A stretch of 64,000 nucleotides of DNA, from NCBI GenBank assembly GCA_014549065.1, contig JACDOX010000004.1, positions 8,862,370-8,926,369 of the forward strand, read 5' to 3'. Positions within the stretch are counted from its first letter, which is position 1. Each line of letters begins with the position of its first letter. Shown in pieces: positions 38,006 to 51,499 of the stretch. The position numbers and the translations under genes are program-made. Source of the stretch: Cardinalis cardinalis. Lineage: Eukaryota > Chordata > Aves > Passeriformes > Cardinalidae. The notes beneath the pieces were generated by a model. The model was not told the origin of the DNA and did no database searches. It worked only from the letters and a program-made list of their open reading frames with translations.

Positions 38006-41000
38006 CATGTATAAACAACAGTACTGCAGATACTATGTTAGTAACATTTAACTAAAGTAGTAAATGCATATTAAAAGATCTTTTTTAACCTTTAAAAGTT
38101 AGGGAAATATTTACTGAAAACCAAGGCATTTATGCTGCATGCCTCTGTTTTTTAACCAGATGACTAATTGCTACCAACAGGAAGCTGGGCATTAGCAAAG
38201 TCTTCCTTTACACTCTTTAGTTCAGAAGAAAAACTTTGACAAAAAGTAAATAAAAACAATTATTTAACTATTAATAGTCAATTCAGACTTTTAAAAAAAT
38301 TGTACTTCCAATTTACAAAGGCCTTAATACAAAGATCTGGAATTATCACATACTTAGTCTAGTGAGCAGAAAATCTGTTTACTTACATAAAGTAAACTTA
38401 ATTTTGGATTACAGGACTTCTCTCCCAAATTACAGGGAGATGTCAGACTTTGATAATCAACAAACATAATTTATTACAGGCATAAAAATGTGTGGAAAAT
38501 GGTGCTTCCTAAGGTCTGTATTTCACGTTAAAAGGCCTGACAAATGTACACTCTTTGTCCAAAATCATACCTGAATTCTTTAATTTCAACACTGTGTATG
38601 GTTGAAATCATATTTTTACAAGCATGTTTGAGGACTGTGCTCTTGAAGCTTTTAGATACGCAGAGGAAAAAAAAGATTCAATCTGGCTGAACGCCCCCAA
38701 CAGAAGGCAGTAAACAGAATCCAAATTCCTTTTTGTTTCACACTAACATTATGTCTATAGTTCAAGTCAAGCAAATTCACAGCACAGAACTTCATTAACC
38801 CTACAGTTGAGGGTTTTGTCCCTTCTAAATTGATATTCATTTGATTGCTAGCCTTTTAGTGTTCAGTCTTATATTATGCCAGATTGTTTAAAATATGTTT
38901 GAAATATATTAGACGTCCTTGCCTTTTTAAATCCAGATATTAGAAATAAATTACTAGTTATTAATGCACTTTTCCTGCAATGTTTGAGACTTCGGTGTAA
39001 ATCATTATCCATAAACTGATGCAACTTCCTACTCAGGATAAGAAGNCTGGCTACTAGAATTCAGAGCAGCANTTGTGATGGGGCAGTTGGTGTACCNGAC
39101 CACTGATGGTACTGCTCCTTTATAATTATAAAACATAATCAATCAGTGAGCCAAAGGCCAAAAGAGTAGAAAGGTAGACAATTCACTAACAGGTTGGCAT
39201 GTGTATTTCAGCAAAGGTTTTTACATCTTGTTGGAGAAGCTCTAGTCACTCATTATGTACTGAAGACATGGCGCAGTCTGAGAAATAAGGGAGTCTTCTG
39301 AGAGATGCAGACTCCGATCTCAGAAGAAGGATGAGAGGATTAAACCTAAGGTCTTGCACTCCTATCAAGTATGCTGACCCTGCAGTTTTAGGCCAATACA
39401 GGGACATAGTTGTATTTGGAAACAATATGAGGCCCTTGGTTATTTTTGTTTTTTTTTCTTTCATTAGAAGTACACAAATCATTTTAGGTCAAAAAAATCT
39501 TTTAGTGTTGTAAAAAATGAAATGAACGTATGGTGGATTCTGTTTTTTGTGGTTTCTAAATCTTCTCACGGAAAAGATAACAAAAAAATTATACTATTAC
39601 ATAGGACAACTCAAACCATCAGTCAGAGTGTAGGAACAGATACTGCTCGGAACTGAGCNGGACACAGCATGGTTTTAGACAATGATGGGGTACTTTTTTT
39701 GGATAGGTGATTTATTAGAGCCATTGGTAAGGAGAATTCATGCCACTGTAGACTGGTAAGATTCAGGTTACCTCATGTGANCAGTTTGAAATATAGGTGC
39801 TTACTNTAATTGCTCATTCTTTTTCTACAGTCATGATAAATACTGCTGAAAAACAATTTATCCCATCTTTAATACTTATGCCAGAACAGGATTTATCAGC
39901 CTCTAGGAGGACTTCTCTTGCTCTCTGAATTACAGGAAAAGCCTAGACCACTCTCTCAGATTTGACACCTAACTCATGGTAGCAAAAGGAAACTGAATGT
40001 CTCCTACTATGGTAGGTTTCTACATGAGGTGCAGCCCAACACTAGTTAGTCTGTTTTTCCACTTGAAGGGAAATTACTTTTATGTAGCTTTAGTTAAATG
40101 TCTGAATCTGTGTAAATACCAATTAATAAATTTACTTCTGATTAGGATATTTTTTCATTTGGTTTCCTGATTTTCATTGTAACTTATATTATGGAGATTA
40201 ATGAGTTTCCGGGTAAGTCAGTCTCTTAAGGCAATGACAGTTACTTTGAAGATATTTTACATCAGTTTTTCCTAAATTATATGACAGAAGAGAGCCCATA
40301 AGGATACAAATATGGAAACTGGAAAGGACAGGTCAGGTCAGGGGAATTTTGTAAAAGCAGTANAGGAGAAATATAGAGCATGAGGGAGAAGACCAACTTA
40401 TCCCTAATACTAAATGTAAAACTGTAGTCCTGATAATTCAGCAGGGGGAAATAGAGTAATACATTTTCTGAGGCTGAAGTCTGTAATCCTTGAAGAATGT
40501 TCCAAAGAAGATTGAGATATCTGGGTGCACAAGACACAGGCTTAAGATGACAGCAATAAATATAAAATAAATATGCAGTCTTGGGGCAAAGAAGAGAAAT
40601 AAAACAATATTGCTGGCACCTATAATGCCAGCAGACATAAAGCAGAAGGAAGTGTTACCAAACACAAAGAAAGTGAAAATCCTTAAAAATACAGAACTTG
40701 TACTGCAAGTAGAGAAAGTAGTACACAAAAGCAGTTAAGATAATTCATAATTGTATCAGTGAAGAATGNATGCTGCTTTAGTTTCTAGAGAATGAATGGA
40801 TTTGAGTAAAGCAGNATGTGAACAAGAAATTTGTAAGCAGGAACCTTTAGGACCCCTTTTCCCATTACTATGATGGACAAATAGGTAACTTTAAAAATTA
40901 ATTTTGTTAAAGCACTGTTATCCTCATAGTGTTAGGCTGAAAAGTGTTTATCAACTGACAGGAGCAGTCATTTACTTTGCTGAGAATTTTTTTACCTGCA

Positions 41001-43132
41001 GGCTGTATTGATATCTGTTCCCTTTTTGTGTAACTATTCAGTATTTTTAAAAATGTTTTCTTAGAAATCATAGTATCTTCTAAAAATGCCTTTTAAAAAA
41101 AAAAAAAAATTAATTTTGTGTTTCTATTCAAGAATTTTATCCCCATGTTTGCCTATTTTTTCCCTCCTTTTGACTGCAGCCTGGCTAAAGAAAGTCAGCT
41201 TCATCCTCTAANAGTTGGCCAAGCTAATTCAAGTTTTATTTCTCTCCACTATGGTTTTTGTCTGCTGTATTTTTCAGTGAGCCATGCTGACTCCTACTGA
41301 TTCCATTTTTAGTTTCCTAGTCCTTCTCATGTTTTGAACAGGAATCTGTAATGTGTAATTAACAGTGTGAATTCCCTTATGCTGGAACTGTCTAAAGCTG
41401 AGCTTCCCCAAGCAACTATTCCCTCAGAAAACATGACTTCTGCTCTGAAATCATATAGATAATTTAAAAAAGTTATCTTTTAAACTAAAGGGCAACTTCC
41501 AAAGGCAAAATATACTTTTTGTTTGATCAGAGATGTGAGGTATTTATTTCCAAAACTAATATAATATGTTAGATTGTGCCTGAATAAAGCAGAGTAAAAT
41601 CTGACTTAATCAGGCTATTTACTGAAAGAAGACTAAACAGGATCTTGTTCTTCCCTAAATAAGGATGGTGAAATTTCACAGAAATTGGGAAATAGTATTG
41701 GAAAAAAGCCCCAAAATATGAACAGTGGAAAAGAATTTATGATCAGTTTTAGTCCTAATGTACCTTAAGAAAAAAAAGTCAAGGTTNCTGCATTACCTTG
41801 CAATGTATTTTATTCAATTTGGAGAGAAATTGGTAGCCCTTATCTTGTACAAGCAGTGCTTGGTTCTGAGAGCTTCTGTTCAAGTCGAGGCTTACTGGAT
41901 CACTAACAGGATGAGAGGCTTCAGAGGATGTAGGGATGAGAGCTGCCTTCTGAGCTTTACAACAAAGGCAGCAGAGCATCCACTGAGCAGCATAATGAGC
42001 TTGTTTCCAGAGGTTGTCTCCAAAGTTTGTAGTGTTAATCTTTAGGAATAGTGTCTATAAAGCTCATTGCTTAGACATTTGAAAATGTCTCCAGACTGCT
42101 TCTTCCTTCCTGGAAAATGACTAAGTAAAATTAGATCTTGAACTGTCTATTGAAATTTTATTCTGTTTTCAGCAATGGAGTTTATTTAAATACTGGCATT
42201 TCTAATAAAATTACAAGCTACAAGAAAGATGTCAGTAAATTTTGGGGTCTGGTTTCTTTNAAAATATATTTTATGTTGTGAAAATTTGAGAGTCTGCTTC
42301 GAAGCATCATTAGTTACCCTAAAGTACTGCAGAAAAAATTATCAGTTTTACATTAATCTTGTTTGCATCCTAAGAATTTTCTTCCAGTAACTAGAAGGCC
42401 TCTGCATCGTTTCTTTTGATATTTGAAATGTTTCCATACGTGACAAAGAATATGCANAAAATATTCGCTCTACTGGCAGCTTGAAGCTCCCTCACTTTTT
42501 TCTATTGTTGCAAATATTGTTAATCTGAAACACTTGTTAAGGCCTGTTTAGTGAGACTAAGCACTTAGCTCCATGTCTGTCTACTCCTTTTTCCTCCCAT
42601 CCAAAGGCCAGCCTCAAGGACATGAGTTTCACTACATACAATTATCCACAGTGGGGTGTGTCACAGGACAGAGTATTTTCACATCTACTCAGGCAACCTT
42701 AAACCAAACTATCACCAATTATCTACACTTCCATAAACCAAGTACATCCTGAATACACAATGGTCCACTTGCTTACTCCAATGGTTATGGTGATATTTCC
42801 CAGTTTACATAGTGCCCTTCTGAGTGGTGTCTCTAGGAACAAAGCAATCAGATTATTTTTCCTTTATGGCTCTAAGGACAGTAGTTATTTTAGCTTGCCA
42901 CCACATACACCTGAGATACTTCTGGNCCCTAGAGCTCTGACTAGTCCCCACTTGCATCACAGACATATTAAACATGCTTCCCATTCTGTTTATGTTATGA
43001 TGCAGACATCCATGTGACGTTCCATGTCTTTTGGACCATAATATTTTCATGACAAAATGAGCAGTCATAGAAACTGCTGGAATTGTTACTCTGTCCCCAA
43101 GTATACTGCTGTTTCAAGCAGGAATGGCGCAA
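38006..43132. other. intergenic, nothing identified
   Basis: AT-rich; no gene or repeat family recognised. Minus-strand open frames near 40277-40728 are T-rich and hydrophobic, and overlap each other in different frames, which argues for chance. Confidence 0.45.
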
Positions 43133-43181
43133 TTCTACAATGAGAACATTTAAACACAGATAGGGAATAGTTGCAGAGGCT
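43133..43181 (+). repeat. 49-bp dispersed direct repeat, copy 1
   Basis: TTCTACAATGAGAACATTTA begins a 49-base block that recurs at 44224-44272 with only two differences. Flanks are unrelated. Confidence 0.92.
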
Positions 43182-44223
43182 CCTGAATTTTGTATCTAAG
43201 CAGATGTAGAAAAAAATGTGACCCACTTTTCTTGGTGTGGAGATGCTAACTCTCATCATTAAAAAAAAATTATCCATGTGGCATCAGAAACATGTTGAAA
43301 GTAATAGTTTCAGAGACCAGGATTATTGCTGAAATGCATTTGCCTACAGCTGGTAGTTCTGAGAGCACATATGGGTATTTGAACTGCAAGAACATTAGAC
43401 AGGAATATACAGTTTTGGGCTTGATGGCAGGTTCAAGAATACTAGTTTGAAAATTTTAAAAAGGGCACTAGGGGCACAAAAGAGGCAGTTCTGCATAAAG
43501 AAATTTGTACAATAAAACTACAGTGTATTCAATTACATTTTCAGTGGGGTACAGCTCCCTACCATTAGTTTGGTNTGTATTATTTTGACCAACAGTCTGC
43601 TGACTGAAGTAATATTCTGACTGTGTGAGCCCTGGGAAAAAAACCAACATAATCACACAGATAGAAAGGCTGGTGCAGAGTTCATCTGGCAGATTGGAAG
43701 CAAAATAGCCTGAGACCAGGAGTACCATTGGAATGTCATCTATGTCACAAAAAGTACATATTTATTGGTAGCCTGACACAGTGTACCTGCTCTAAGACAA
43801 AACAAAAGTCTTTTTTTTTATTACAAAGACTTAGCATATTTTTGATCCGCTAAACCAGTTTACTCAAGCAAAAGGCAAAAGAAGTTAGGGATCCAAAAGA
43901 ATTCCAGCACTAGATCACGGAGGCTGACAGTTCTCAGATGCTTTCTTGTTTAAATCCAAATACAAAAGCCACTACATTTTTTAGGACACGTAGAGAATTA
44001 CTTATCTTTTCCTTACAGTTTACAGCTTCCATCTTGATTTTTATACACATGCAATTTTCTTTGTTTAGATTAATACTAGTTAATCTCCCTTGTTTGTGAT
44101 CTTTAGATCATAAGATTACACATATTTTGGTTTCCAAGGGATTTGCTNGTCCTGTTAAATTGAACACAGGTATATCTCTCTTCTAATACACTGACAATTA
44201 TAATTATATACAAAAGAGAAATG
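43182..44223. other. spacer between the two 49-bp copies
   Basis: 1,042 bases with no recognised gene or repeat family. The copies do not have TG...CA structure visible around them, so this is not obviously an LTR pair. Confidence 0.45.
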
Positions 44224-44272
44224 TTCTACAATGGGAACATTTAAACACAGATAGGGAATAGCTGCAGAGGCT
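44224..44272 (+). repeat. 49-bp dispersed direct repeat, copy 2
   Basis: Second copy of the block at 43133-43181, same orientation, 47 of 49 bases identical (differences at G/A in 'ATGRGAAC' and C/T in 'ATAGYTGC'). Confidence 0.92.
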
Positions 44273-46299
44273 ACTACTAATCAAAGAAACAATAAAAGGA
44301 CATGTATAGATACCAAGAAAAAATATATTTTCTATGACATGTTCTAAATTTCCTTCTTGTATAATAATTTTGTCATTTAATAGTATAAGGTCATATTTGA
44401 GCATGGAATAGAATTGCAATAGAGCTTCCATTACCAACCTTAGCTTCTATTTTTCAATTTTTAATTAAATTCTCATAAATAAAATGAAAGGCAATGATTT
44501 TTAACAATAATGGGATTCCAACAGTAAATGATAANATAAACTTTGAGTCTAGTGACAGTCTAGTGAGAGCATATCAGCTAACAAAAGAATATAGTGAGTT
44601 ATACAAGTGGATGTGCAAAATTTTCCTGTCTCAATAAATTGTTATTTTGCTGCACAAAACGACAACAACAACAAAACCCACAGAAAAATCAATGAGCATT
44701 CCTCCCTAGCAACAGAGGGGAAAAAATCAGGAGCAGTGTGAAGAGGATGCTGAACAGGCAGTAAGTGACTGATAGCTGAAGTAATCTGAACAGACTGAGC
44801 AAAGAGATTGCAGTTTACTTCTGGCTGCAGCACTAATAATGCAAGGCAATAAAATATGTGGTTTACATTTTAGAAACAAAAACATAAATGAATTTTCACA
44901 CTTATCCAAAGAAACTTTTTAAAAAGGAAAAATTACCAGTCCTTATAATTGCTGTATGCCCTTGTAATTGCCATGAACATATTTTATATTACTATTAAGA
45001 GTACCAGTTTGGCAGTTTTCATGGGTAGCATTGTTGAAAAACTGTAACACACAAAAATGAAGTATTTTAACAGCAGCTGCATAGGATCCTTACACCAAAA
45101 TTTCCTAAAAAGCAATAGTAAATATGGAAAGCACTGTTAGCACTTAAGGCCCTGTTCGTCACCCCTGTGGCAGGGCTAGGATTTGCCACTAACGTACTTG
45201 AGAAAATATTCCCTGGCTGTCAGCTCAAACAGCTTCCTGAGATAAATGCTGTGATATATCCAGAATGTCAAGCCATTGGACTGTTCGAAAAAGGAGAAAA
45301 CCTAATTAAACCAAAAAACTCGTTTTCCTAGTGTAGAGGCTTTTACTTCAATAGGAATAAACTAGCAGATTTGTTGTAAAAGAGCCTAACAACAGAAAAC
45401 TTACCTGTAAGCAATATTCTGCAAATATTTTCTGAAATTATTCATCTTTATAATTACTCCTGTAATACTTAAGTACCAACTACTCAGATTACATGTTGCC
45501 TAAGGGCCAATAATGTTAAACTTGCCAAGTGACTATTACAGCACATGCCTATAAAAGATCATCATTTCTTCAGTCATGAAAAATCCTTCTTTATCACATC
45601 TTCACAGTTTTAATACAAACTGGGTATTATGGAGACAATTCTTTTATTGAACAGACAGAAGCAATATGAGAAATTCAACAAATGTTTCCAAAAAACCACT
45701 GAAAAAGGGCTTCACATTGGTTGCATTTGTGAAGTCTCAGTAGTAGTGTTCTAATTCCTCTGACCAGTCCAGGGCCAACGCATTTAACCAGGGTTCCAGA
45801 AAGAAACTAAAAGGATCTTCTTTTCAAAATACAGAAACTAGTTTTGGAGCTGAAAAAGGAAAATAATTATCACAAAAGCATATAGACAAGATCTAGCCCA
45901 AGATCATGAAACCAGAAACCTTTAGCATACCCAACTTTGTATATGAAGTGCTCATTTCCATGAATGGTGAAAAGGTCTGTGTTAAATCCTCATAATGAAT
46001 TCACAGTATAGTATTTTTTATAAAGATAAAAAGCCAAGGATGCTGAACAAATATGAAGAATCCACTGCAAAGTCTTTCAGTTTTGATAGTGTGCTAGAGC
46101 ACCACAAATAGATTTCCTAGTAAAAATCCTGTATCCCTCTTCTAGCACATCAGCACAGAAATTTCCACATCAGAAAGGTTCCCCTCTAGCACAGGTCAGT
46201 GTCCCCAGTCTCACAGTGCTCCTTAGATGCTATTTGCCAGCAGTAGAGGGCTCCATGTGTGCTCGAGACCACTGAAACAGAACCGCGTCCTGATGGTGC
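44273..46299. other. intergenic, nothing identified
   Basis: AT-rich; no gene or repeat family recognised. Confidence 0.5.
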
Positions 46300-46960
46300 T
46301 ATTGCCCGAAACTGGGGACATAGGAGAGAAATTAACTAATGTTTAACAATCATGAGACTTTTCAAGGAACTGAAGAAAAGAAAGAAGCTTGAAAAAAGAT
46401 TTTGACTGAAGACATCTGTGGAGACTGATGGGCATGCCAGCCCTCTCCCTTGGAGAGAGGTATCCCTTGAATGGGCTCTGACAAGATCTCAAACTCTCAC
46501 GGATTGAGAAATCCTCCTTTGTCACGGTGAGTTCCCGGCATTCGTTGGAACCCCAGGTAGATTTTTTGGGACTGATTGGTTTTTCCCCCTTTGTACCACC
46601 CCCACTTTTCCCCATAAAACCCCCAGCTTCTGCCCTGTTCAGGAGGGAGCTGCTGTCACTGGCATCCTTTGCAGGGTGCTGGAATAGAGGCTACCCCTGC
46701 AGAACAACCACACAGTGCTCCTGTCTCCTTGTGCCTGTGTTGGCCTGGGTACACCTCACAAGGCAGAGCTGAAATCATTGCTAAAAACTGAGCTGCCTGN
46801 CCCTTGCTGAGGTTACCCTGTGGCTGAAGAACTGCCTAAGACTCCTAGAAAGTTCTCTCTTGCAGGACCTCTCTCTGGGAAGGTTGCTGTATCCAGGTCG
46901 AGCCATCAGATCCCCGACTGGCCACCCCCACAGACATGCGTCAAAAAATAAAGAGGAAAA
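46300..46960 (+). mobile_element. probable solo LTR of an endogenous retrovirus
   Basis: A GC-richer block with promoter layout in the right order: inverted CCAAT (ATTGG, 46575-46579), a C-rich tract, TATA-like CCCATAAAACCCCC (46611-46624) and, some 65 bp on, GAATAGAGGCTACC (46682-46695), a one-base variant of the AATAAAGGC polyadenylation region common in such LTRs, then a GT-rich stretch. No gag, pol or env sequence is seen on either side. Both boundaries are approximate: I could not find a TG...CA pair with a clear target-site duplication. Confidence 0.6.
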
Positions 46961-49900
46961 CATGCCAGAGGGGAGAATAAGTGATCCTGTGCANCACAGC
47001 ATATGAAATTTCACCCAGTAATTCCTGTACTGAAGCCAGTAACTTGCATCTTCAGTAACTTCAGACCAAGTGAATTTGTCATACATTTACAAACCAATCC
47101 ACCTTACTCTTCAAATTAAGAAACTTCACCTTGTGAGATATCATTGCATCTACGTTTTGAGCTAAACAGGAAGAGTTCTCCTCACTGTTTCCAGTCTCTG
47201 AACATTTACTGCAAATTTGCATTCTCAAAAATATATCACTTTCTCTTCTGTGACATGGCTGTGGACTTACCACTCAAACACAAATTGACACTGCCCTGCA
47301 GCCCCTTCCACTCCATTATCCTGTTCACCAGAAGACCACAGAATCCAAGAGACCCCACAGCACCAAACCTAATCTGAAGAGGGAGGTGAAAAAGGGCTAA
47401 GGGGTGGAACAGTAAATATGAACAACGAAGTAGGTGACAGGGCACATGAAAAATGCCACACACAGGCTCCAGATGAATTGGTTGGGATTTTATGGGTATC
47501 AGAAAATCAAATAAGGTCTGTAAGATTTGCACATGGTAATTCATTAGTATTGATGCAATTAAAAAAAAAATCCCTCTATTCCTCACAATTTTACATTAGA
47601 TATCTAAGGATAACAGAATGATCATTCTTATCATTACCAAAGCACTGCCCTGGAAGTTCATATTGACTTGTCTATTATCATCCCTATATTCCTTTAAGAG
47701 TAACAGAAGTATTCTGGAAAACATAGAAATCTTGTGTTCCTTGTTCTAGGTGTAGGACTTTGCAAATGCCAGTACTAAACAGCATTTTTGAGAGAATAAA
47801 AGTTACTAAACAGCCTATATTACTCTGAAGAACTATGCTGGCATCGTTGTTACTTGCTATTCATCAGTCTCTGCATCAGTCACACTTGTTTTTTAGACTG
47901 ATCTTTGATTACACTCCTTTGGTAAAATGTTTGAAAACATGAACATTTAGTGCTACAGCTATGCAGTTACTTTTTATGCCAATCTTGTAATCTTATCAAA
48001 GCATTAAGTCAGCTTTCTTGGCACTAGCTATTTTCCCTTGAACTACATTGATTTGCATTACTTACATTCCTTTCCTTTAATTATTTTTTGTTTTAATCTG
48101 CTTAGTCATGTATGAGTTTTCTATTAGATGACAGTCTAACCCAGTGATAGCCAACTCACTTCACATTTTTTACAGATTGGCATGACATAGGCATTACCAC
48201 TACCTTCAGAAACCTCTACACAAAAGGCTACAGTAAATATCAGCAGATCAAAGATCTAACCAGTAGAACTTTTAAGTGTATACATTAGTTCTATACATAC
48301 TGACAAGTAATAGACATGACATCAAGAACTATATAAAATCCCCAATTATACTAACATTTAAAATAGGATTAGTCCATATAGGCACAGTGAAACTATGTCA
48401 AACTGAATAAATTCAGATTCTCATATTTCTTTCCAGTAAAAAATTGTCTGTGGGTTTTTGCCCCAATGTTATGTTACAGAAGACCCAGACAAACATTAGG
48501 AGCAACTGACTGATTTTTAGAGGGACTGAAGAAGCTAAGTGTCTCCAAAAGACAAGGGTATTAATAACCAGAAATTTTATTTAGTCTTTGAGTAATATTT
48601 TTCTAAGTTGTTATACAAGATATAGATTTAAAATATAAGAGTACTGTTTTAAAGTTTAACTTCCATGAATCCCATAGAAGTAGCATTCTCAAAAAACAAC
48701 ATACATAGTAGTAATGAATTAAAACCACTTCAAAGCAATACATGGTCTTGGTGTGACTGCACGTTGAAAACTACTTCCTGTTCTGGTCCCTCTGACTAAA
48801 AAAAAAGTATAATGGAACTTTTATAAGTACAGAAAGGTTGACGAAGATGACAGAAGTAAAAATCTTTTCCCTGATTATGCTAAGCTTTCTCTTCTTTACA
48901 AAAATGGCTAGCAAAGCATATAAAACATTTACACTTTTACATAAAGAGTGTGAATAGGAATTTTTTTCACTATTCACTATTCTTAGGAGAAAATAATCAT
49001 AAAGNATATTTGGATTTCTGAAACTTTGGTATTCTTTAAATTGACTGTTTTACTGCACAACTGCCTATTAAAACTTTCAAAACCTCTTGAGAATAGTCAG
49101 CAAGGTAAGGACATTCAGTCCATACCCACATTTTGTTTTTCATTCCCACTGCTTCAAAAATGTATTAAAGCTTTTTCCTTATAGCCTCTTATCATAAAAC
49201 TTGTATTAATCTTCCTAATACCACAAGAGGGTCACGATCACATCTTTGCTTCTCATACTGGTAGTATCAGCCTCTTCTGATTATACCCCTCAGATTTCTC
49301 TTTTCAAGCATTTATTTCTTTCTTATATTTAAAGTTCCTTTGGAGTATCGTCTCTTTCTGTTCCCTAAACCTGCTTTGTTTCATCAGTTCATTAACTGGC
49401 ACCTTGTAACTATCCACTTGTTACTACTATCCACTCTCTCCTACACATACCTCTGATTCTGCCCTTTATTATATGAAATAGGAGACTATTGCAGTCTCCA
49501 AGCATCTCTTGCCATCTCAGATCATAAAATTCAGGAACTGCATATTAAGTGACAACTAGTATGACAAAATTAATCACAACTAGGGGGATCAGATAGGATC
49601 AATATAATCAAAATTATTAATATATTCTTAAAATGATCCAGGCATTCTTTACTCAAGAAGAAAAAATCCTTTTAGACCAGAAGCTTTCAGAGCTAAATCC
49701 TTTTGTCTTCGGATGTATAATTTCAGAGAAACTGCCAGACTTATTTTCAGTGTAAACTACTGTGCTAGAGCACTCAAAGGTTGTTGCAGCAGAAAGTAAT
49801 TTGATTTTAAAATCCTGATCTGTTTATTGTGTAATGAAGCAGTAAACAAAACCTTGCATTGTTGGAGAAAAAACCCAAACACAAAAACCCAACAGCATGG

Positions 49901-50639
49901 ATTAAAGCAGGTAAAGAGTTGTTTAATCACTGACTCTGTGATTCAGAGCAAATTCCTGAAACTTTACTAATGGTAGAAGTTATGTTGACTTTATTTCTTT
50001 ATTCCCAAAACCTTCCTATCATTGCAACCATCAAAAAGTAAACAATATTCCAAGCACCCATTCACCTTGGGATCTTATTTTATAGCATTCTGAGCATGTT
50101 TTCAAGAAGTTTTATATCGAGAAGTGGAAGTAGCTGCGAGTTCACCAGACACGTGCTCTAAGTCAGTAAATACTGACACAATGTAAATAAATACAGCCCA
50201 GGTCTATTTATAGCCCGCAGAAGCTAAGTACATTATCCTAGCAGAGACATGGCTCCTGGTTAGATTAGCTCATGGCTTCCTGAAGCCAGGTGCAGTGAAA
50301 GATGGCATAAACATGCTCTGAATAGCACATCTCTCACGTGTCAGATACCATGAAAACCTCCTCGGGACGAGCCACGGCTTATGCAGGTTCTACAAACCCA
50401 GGACATTTGGGCAGAATCACAAACCAGCCATGCCTTTGTACAGGGCAATAGTAACTTGAGGAGACTCAGACTGGGGCTGTTTATTTTTTATATAAAAACA
50501 AAACTTCTGCAAGCTCTTATAATCTGTAAAGCAGCAATAAAATATCGCGCAGAAGAAAGACTCAACTAGTTAAATACAACTAGAACATTTTCAAACGACC
50601 CCAAGCTAAAAATAGGCTGTTATTTCACAAGGCTGNCAG
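46961..50639. other. intergenic, upstream of PTP4A1
   Basis: AT-rich DNA with no recognised gene or repeat. An open frame of 116 codons on the minus strand (47236-47586) has no recognisable family. Distal regulatory DNA for PTP4A1 may lie here but nothing specific is visible. Confidence 0.45.
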
Positions 50640-51045
50640 TGACCCACATCGAGGTGTTTCCCGGGTTGCCAGGGTCCAGCCAGGGACTGCTGGCCACGCC
50701 GCTATCCCCGAGGCGCGGCAGCGACAGCAGCGGCGCTTCCCACCGCCGGCTGCACCCCGCCCGTCCAAGTCTGCCTTTCGGAACCCCCGGGTGCCGCTTT
50801 CCCAGGAGCGAGAGGGAGCACGAGGCCGAGCGAGCGCTGTTGTCTCTCACACCGCCGCGGGCCTACTGGGCTGAGCTCCCGTCTGCAGCACTACAATCGC
50901 TGTTTCCATCTCGACTTAAAAGACACGGGGTAATCTGCGGGCAGAACGCTCTAAGAGCTTCCTGTCGGTATTAAACTCGCCAGAGCTGTTTTGCAGCCCA
51001 CGGGGGAAGGGGCCGAGGGATTAGCCCCACGCGGGGCCGGCGCTG

Positions 51046-51085
51046 CGCCACGCCACGCCACGCCACGCCACGCCACGCCACGCCA
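51046..51085 (+). repeat. (CGCCA)8 pentanucleotide repeat
   Basis: Eight perfect tandem copies of CGCCA, 40 bp, in the upstream half of the CpG island, about 350 bp before the putative core promoter. Confidence 0.97.
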
Positions 51086-51439
51086 CCCCGCGTCCTACGG
51101 CCCATGCGGGAGCGGCTCTCCCGCCAGGCGGGCACAGGGCTGCAGGGCGCCAGCCGGCCGGCCCGCACCGGCGGCGCGGGGAAGGCTCTGGAACTCTGCG
51201 TCCCGCGGGAGCCGGGGCTCGCGCCAGGGGCTCCCCGGCGAAGCCGCCGGCACCGGCGCGAGCGGGCGGGGCGGGGCGCGCGGGGTGTCCCGGCGCGGCC
51301 CCAAGGAGCGCTCCCTGTGCCGGCCCCATTCACCAACCGGTTCCCGCCGGCCGCCTCCGCCTCTCGCGCCCGCCCGCCCCGCCTCCGCCCCGCCCCCCGC
51401 GGCCTCGCGCCCGCCCCAGACGCGCCGATGGCGCCGTTG

Positions 51440-51484
51440 ATTGGGCGAGCGCGACGCTCGTCTGTGACGCGCGCGAGGGGCGGG
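51440..51484 (+). promoter_or_regulatory. core promoter motifs: CCAAT, CRE-like, GC box
   Basis: Inverted CCAAT box ATTGG (51440-51444), CRE-like TGACGC (51465-51470) and GC box GGGGCGGG (51477-51484) lie within 45 bases. This spacing places a plausible start of transcription between about 51490 and 51580. The motifs are visible; their use is inferred. Confidence 0.6.
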
Positions 51485-51499
51485 CCGGGACGCTCGTGC

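Noticed and set aside
40277..40728. Two overlapping hydrophobic minus-strand frames
   Set aside because: Different frames over the same DNA, T-rich codons, no family resemblance.
47236..47586. 116-codon open frame, minus strand
   Set aside because: No family resemblance and no gene context.
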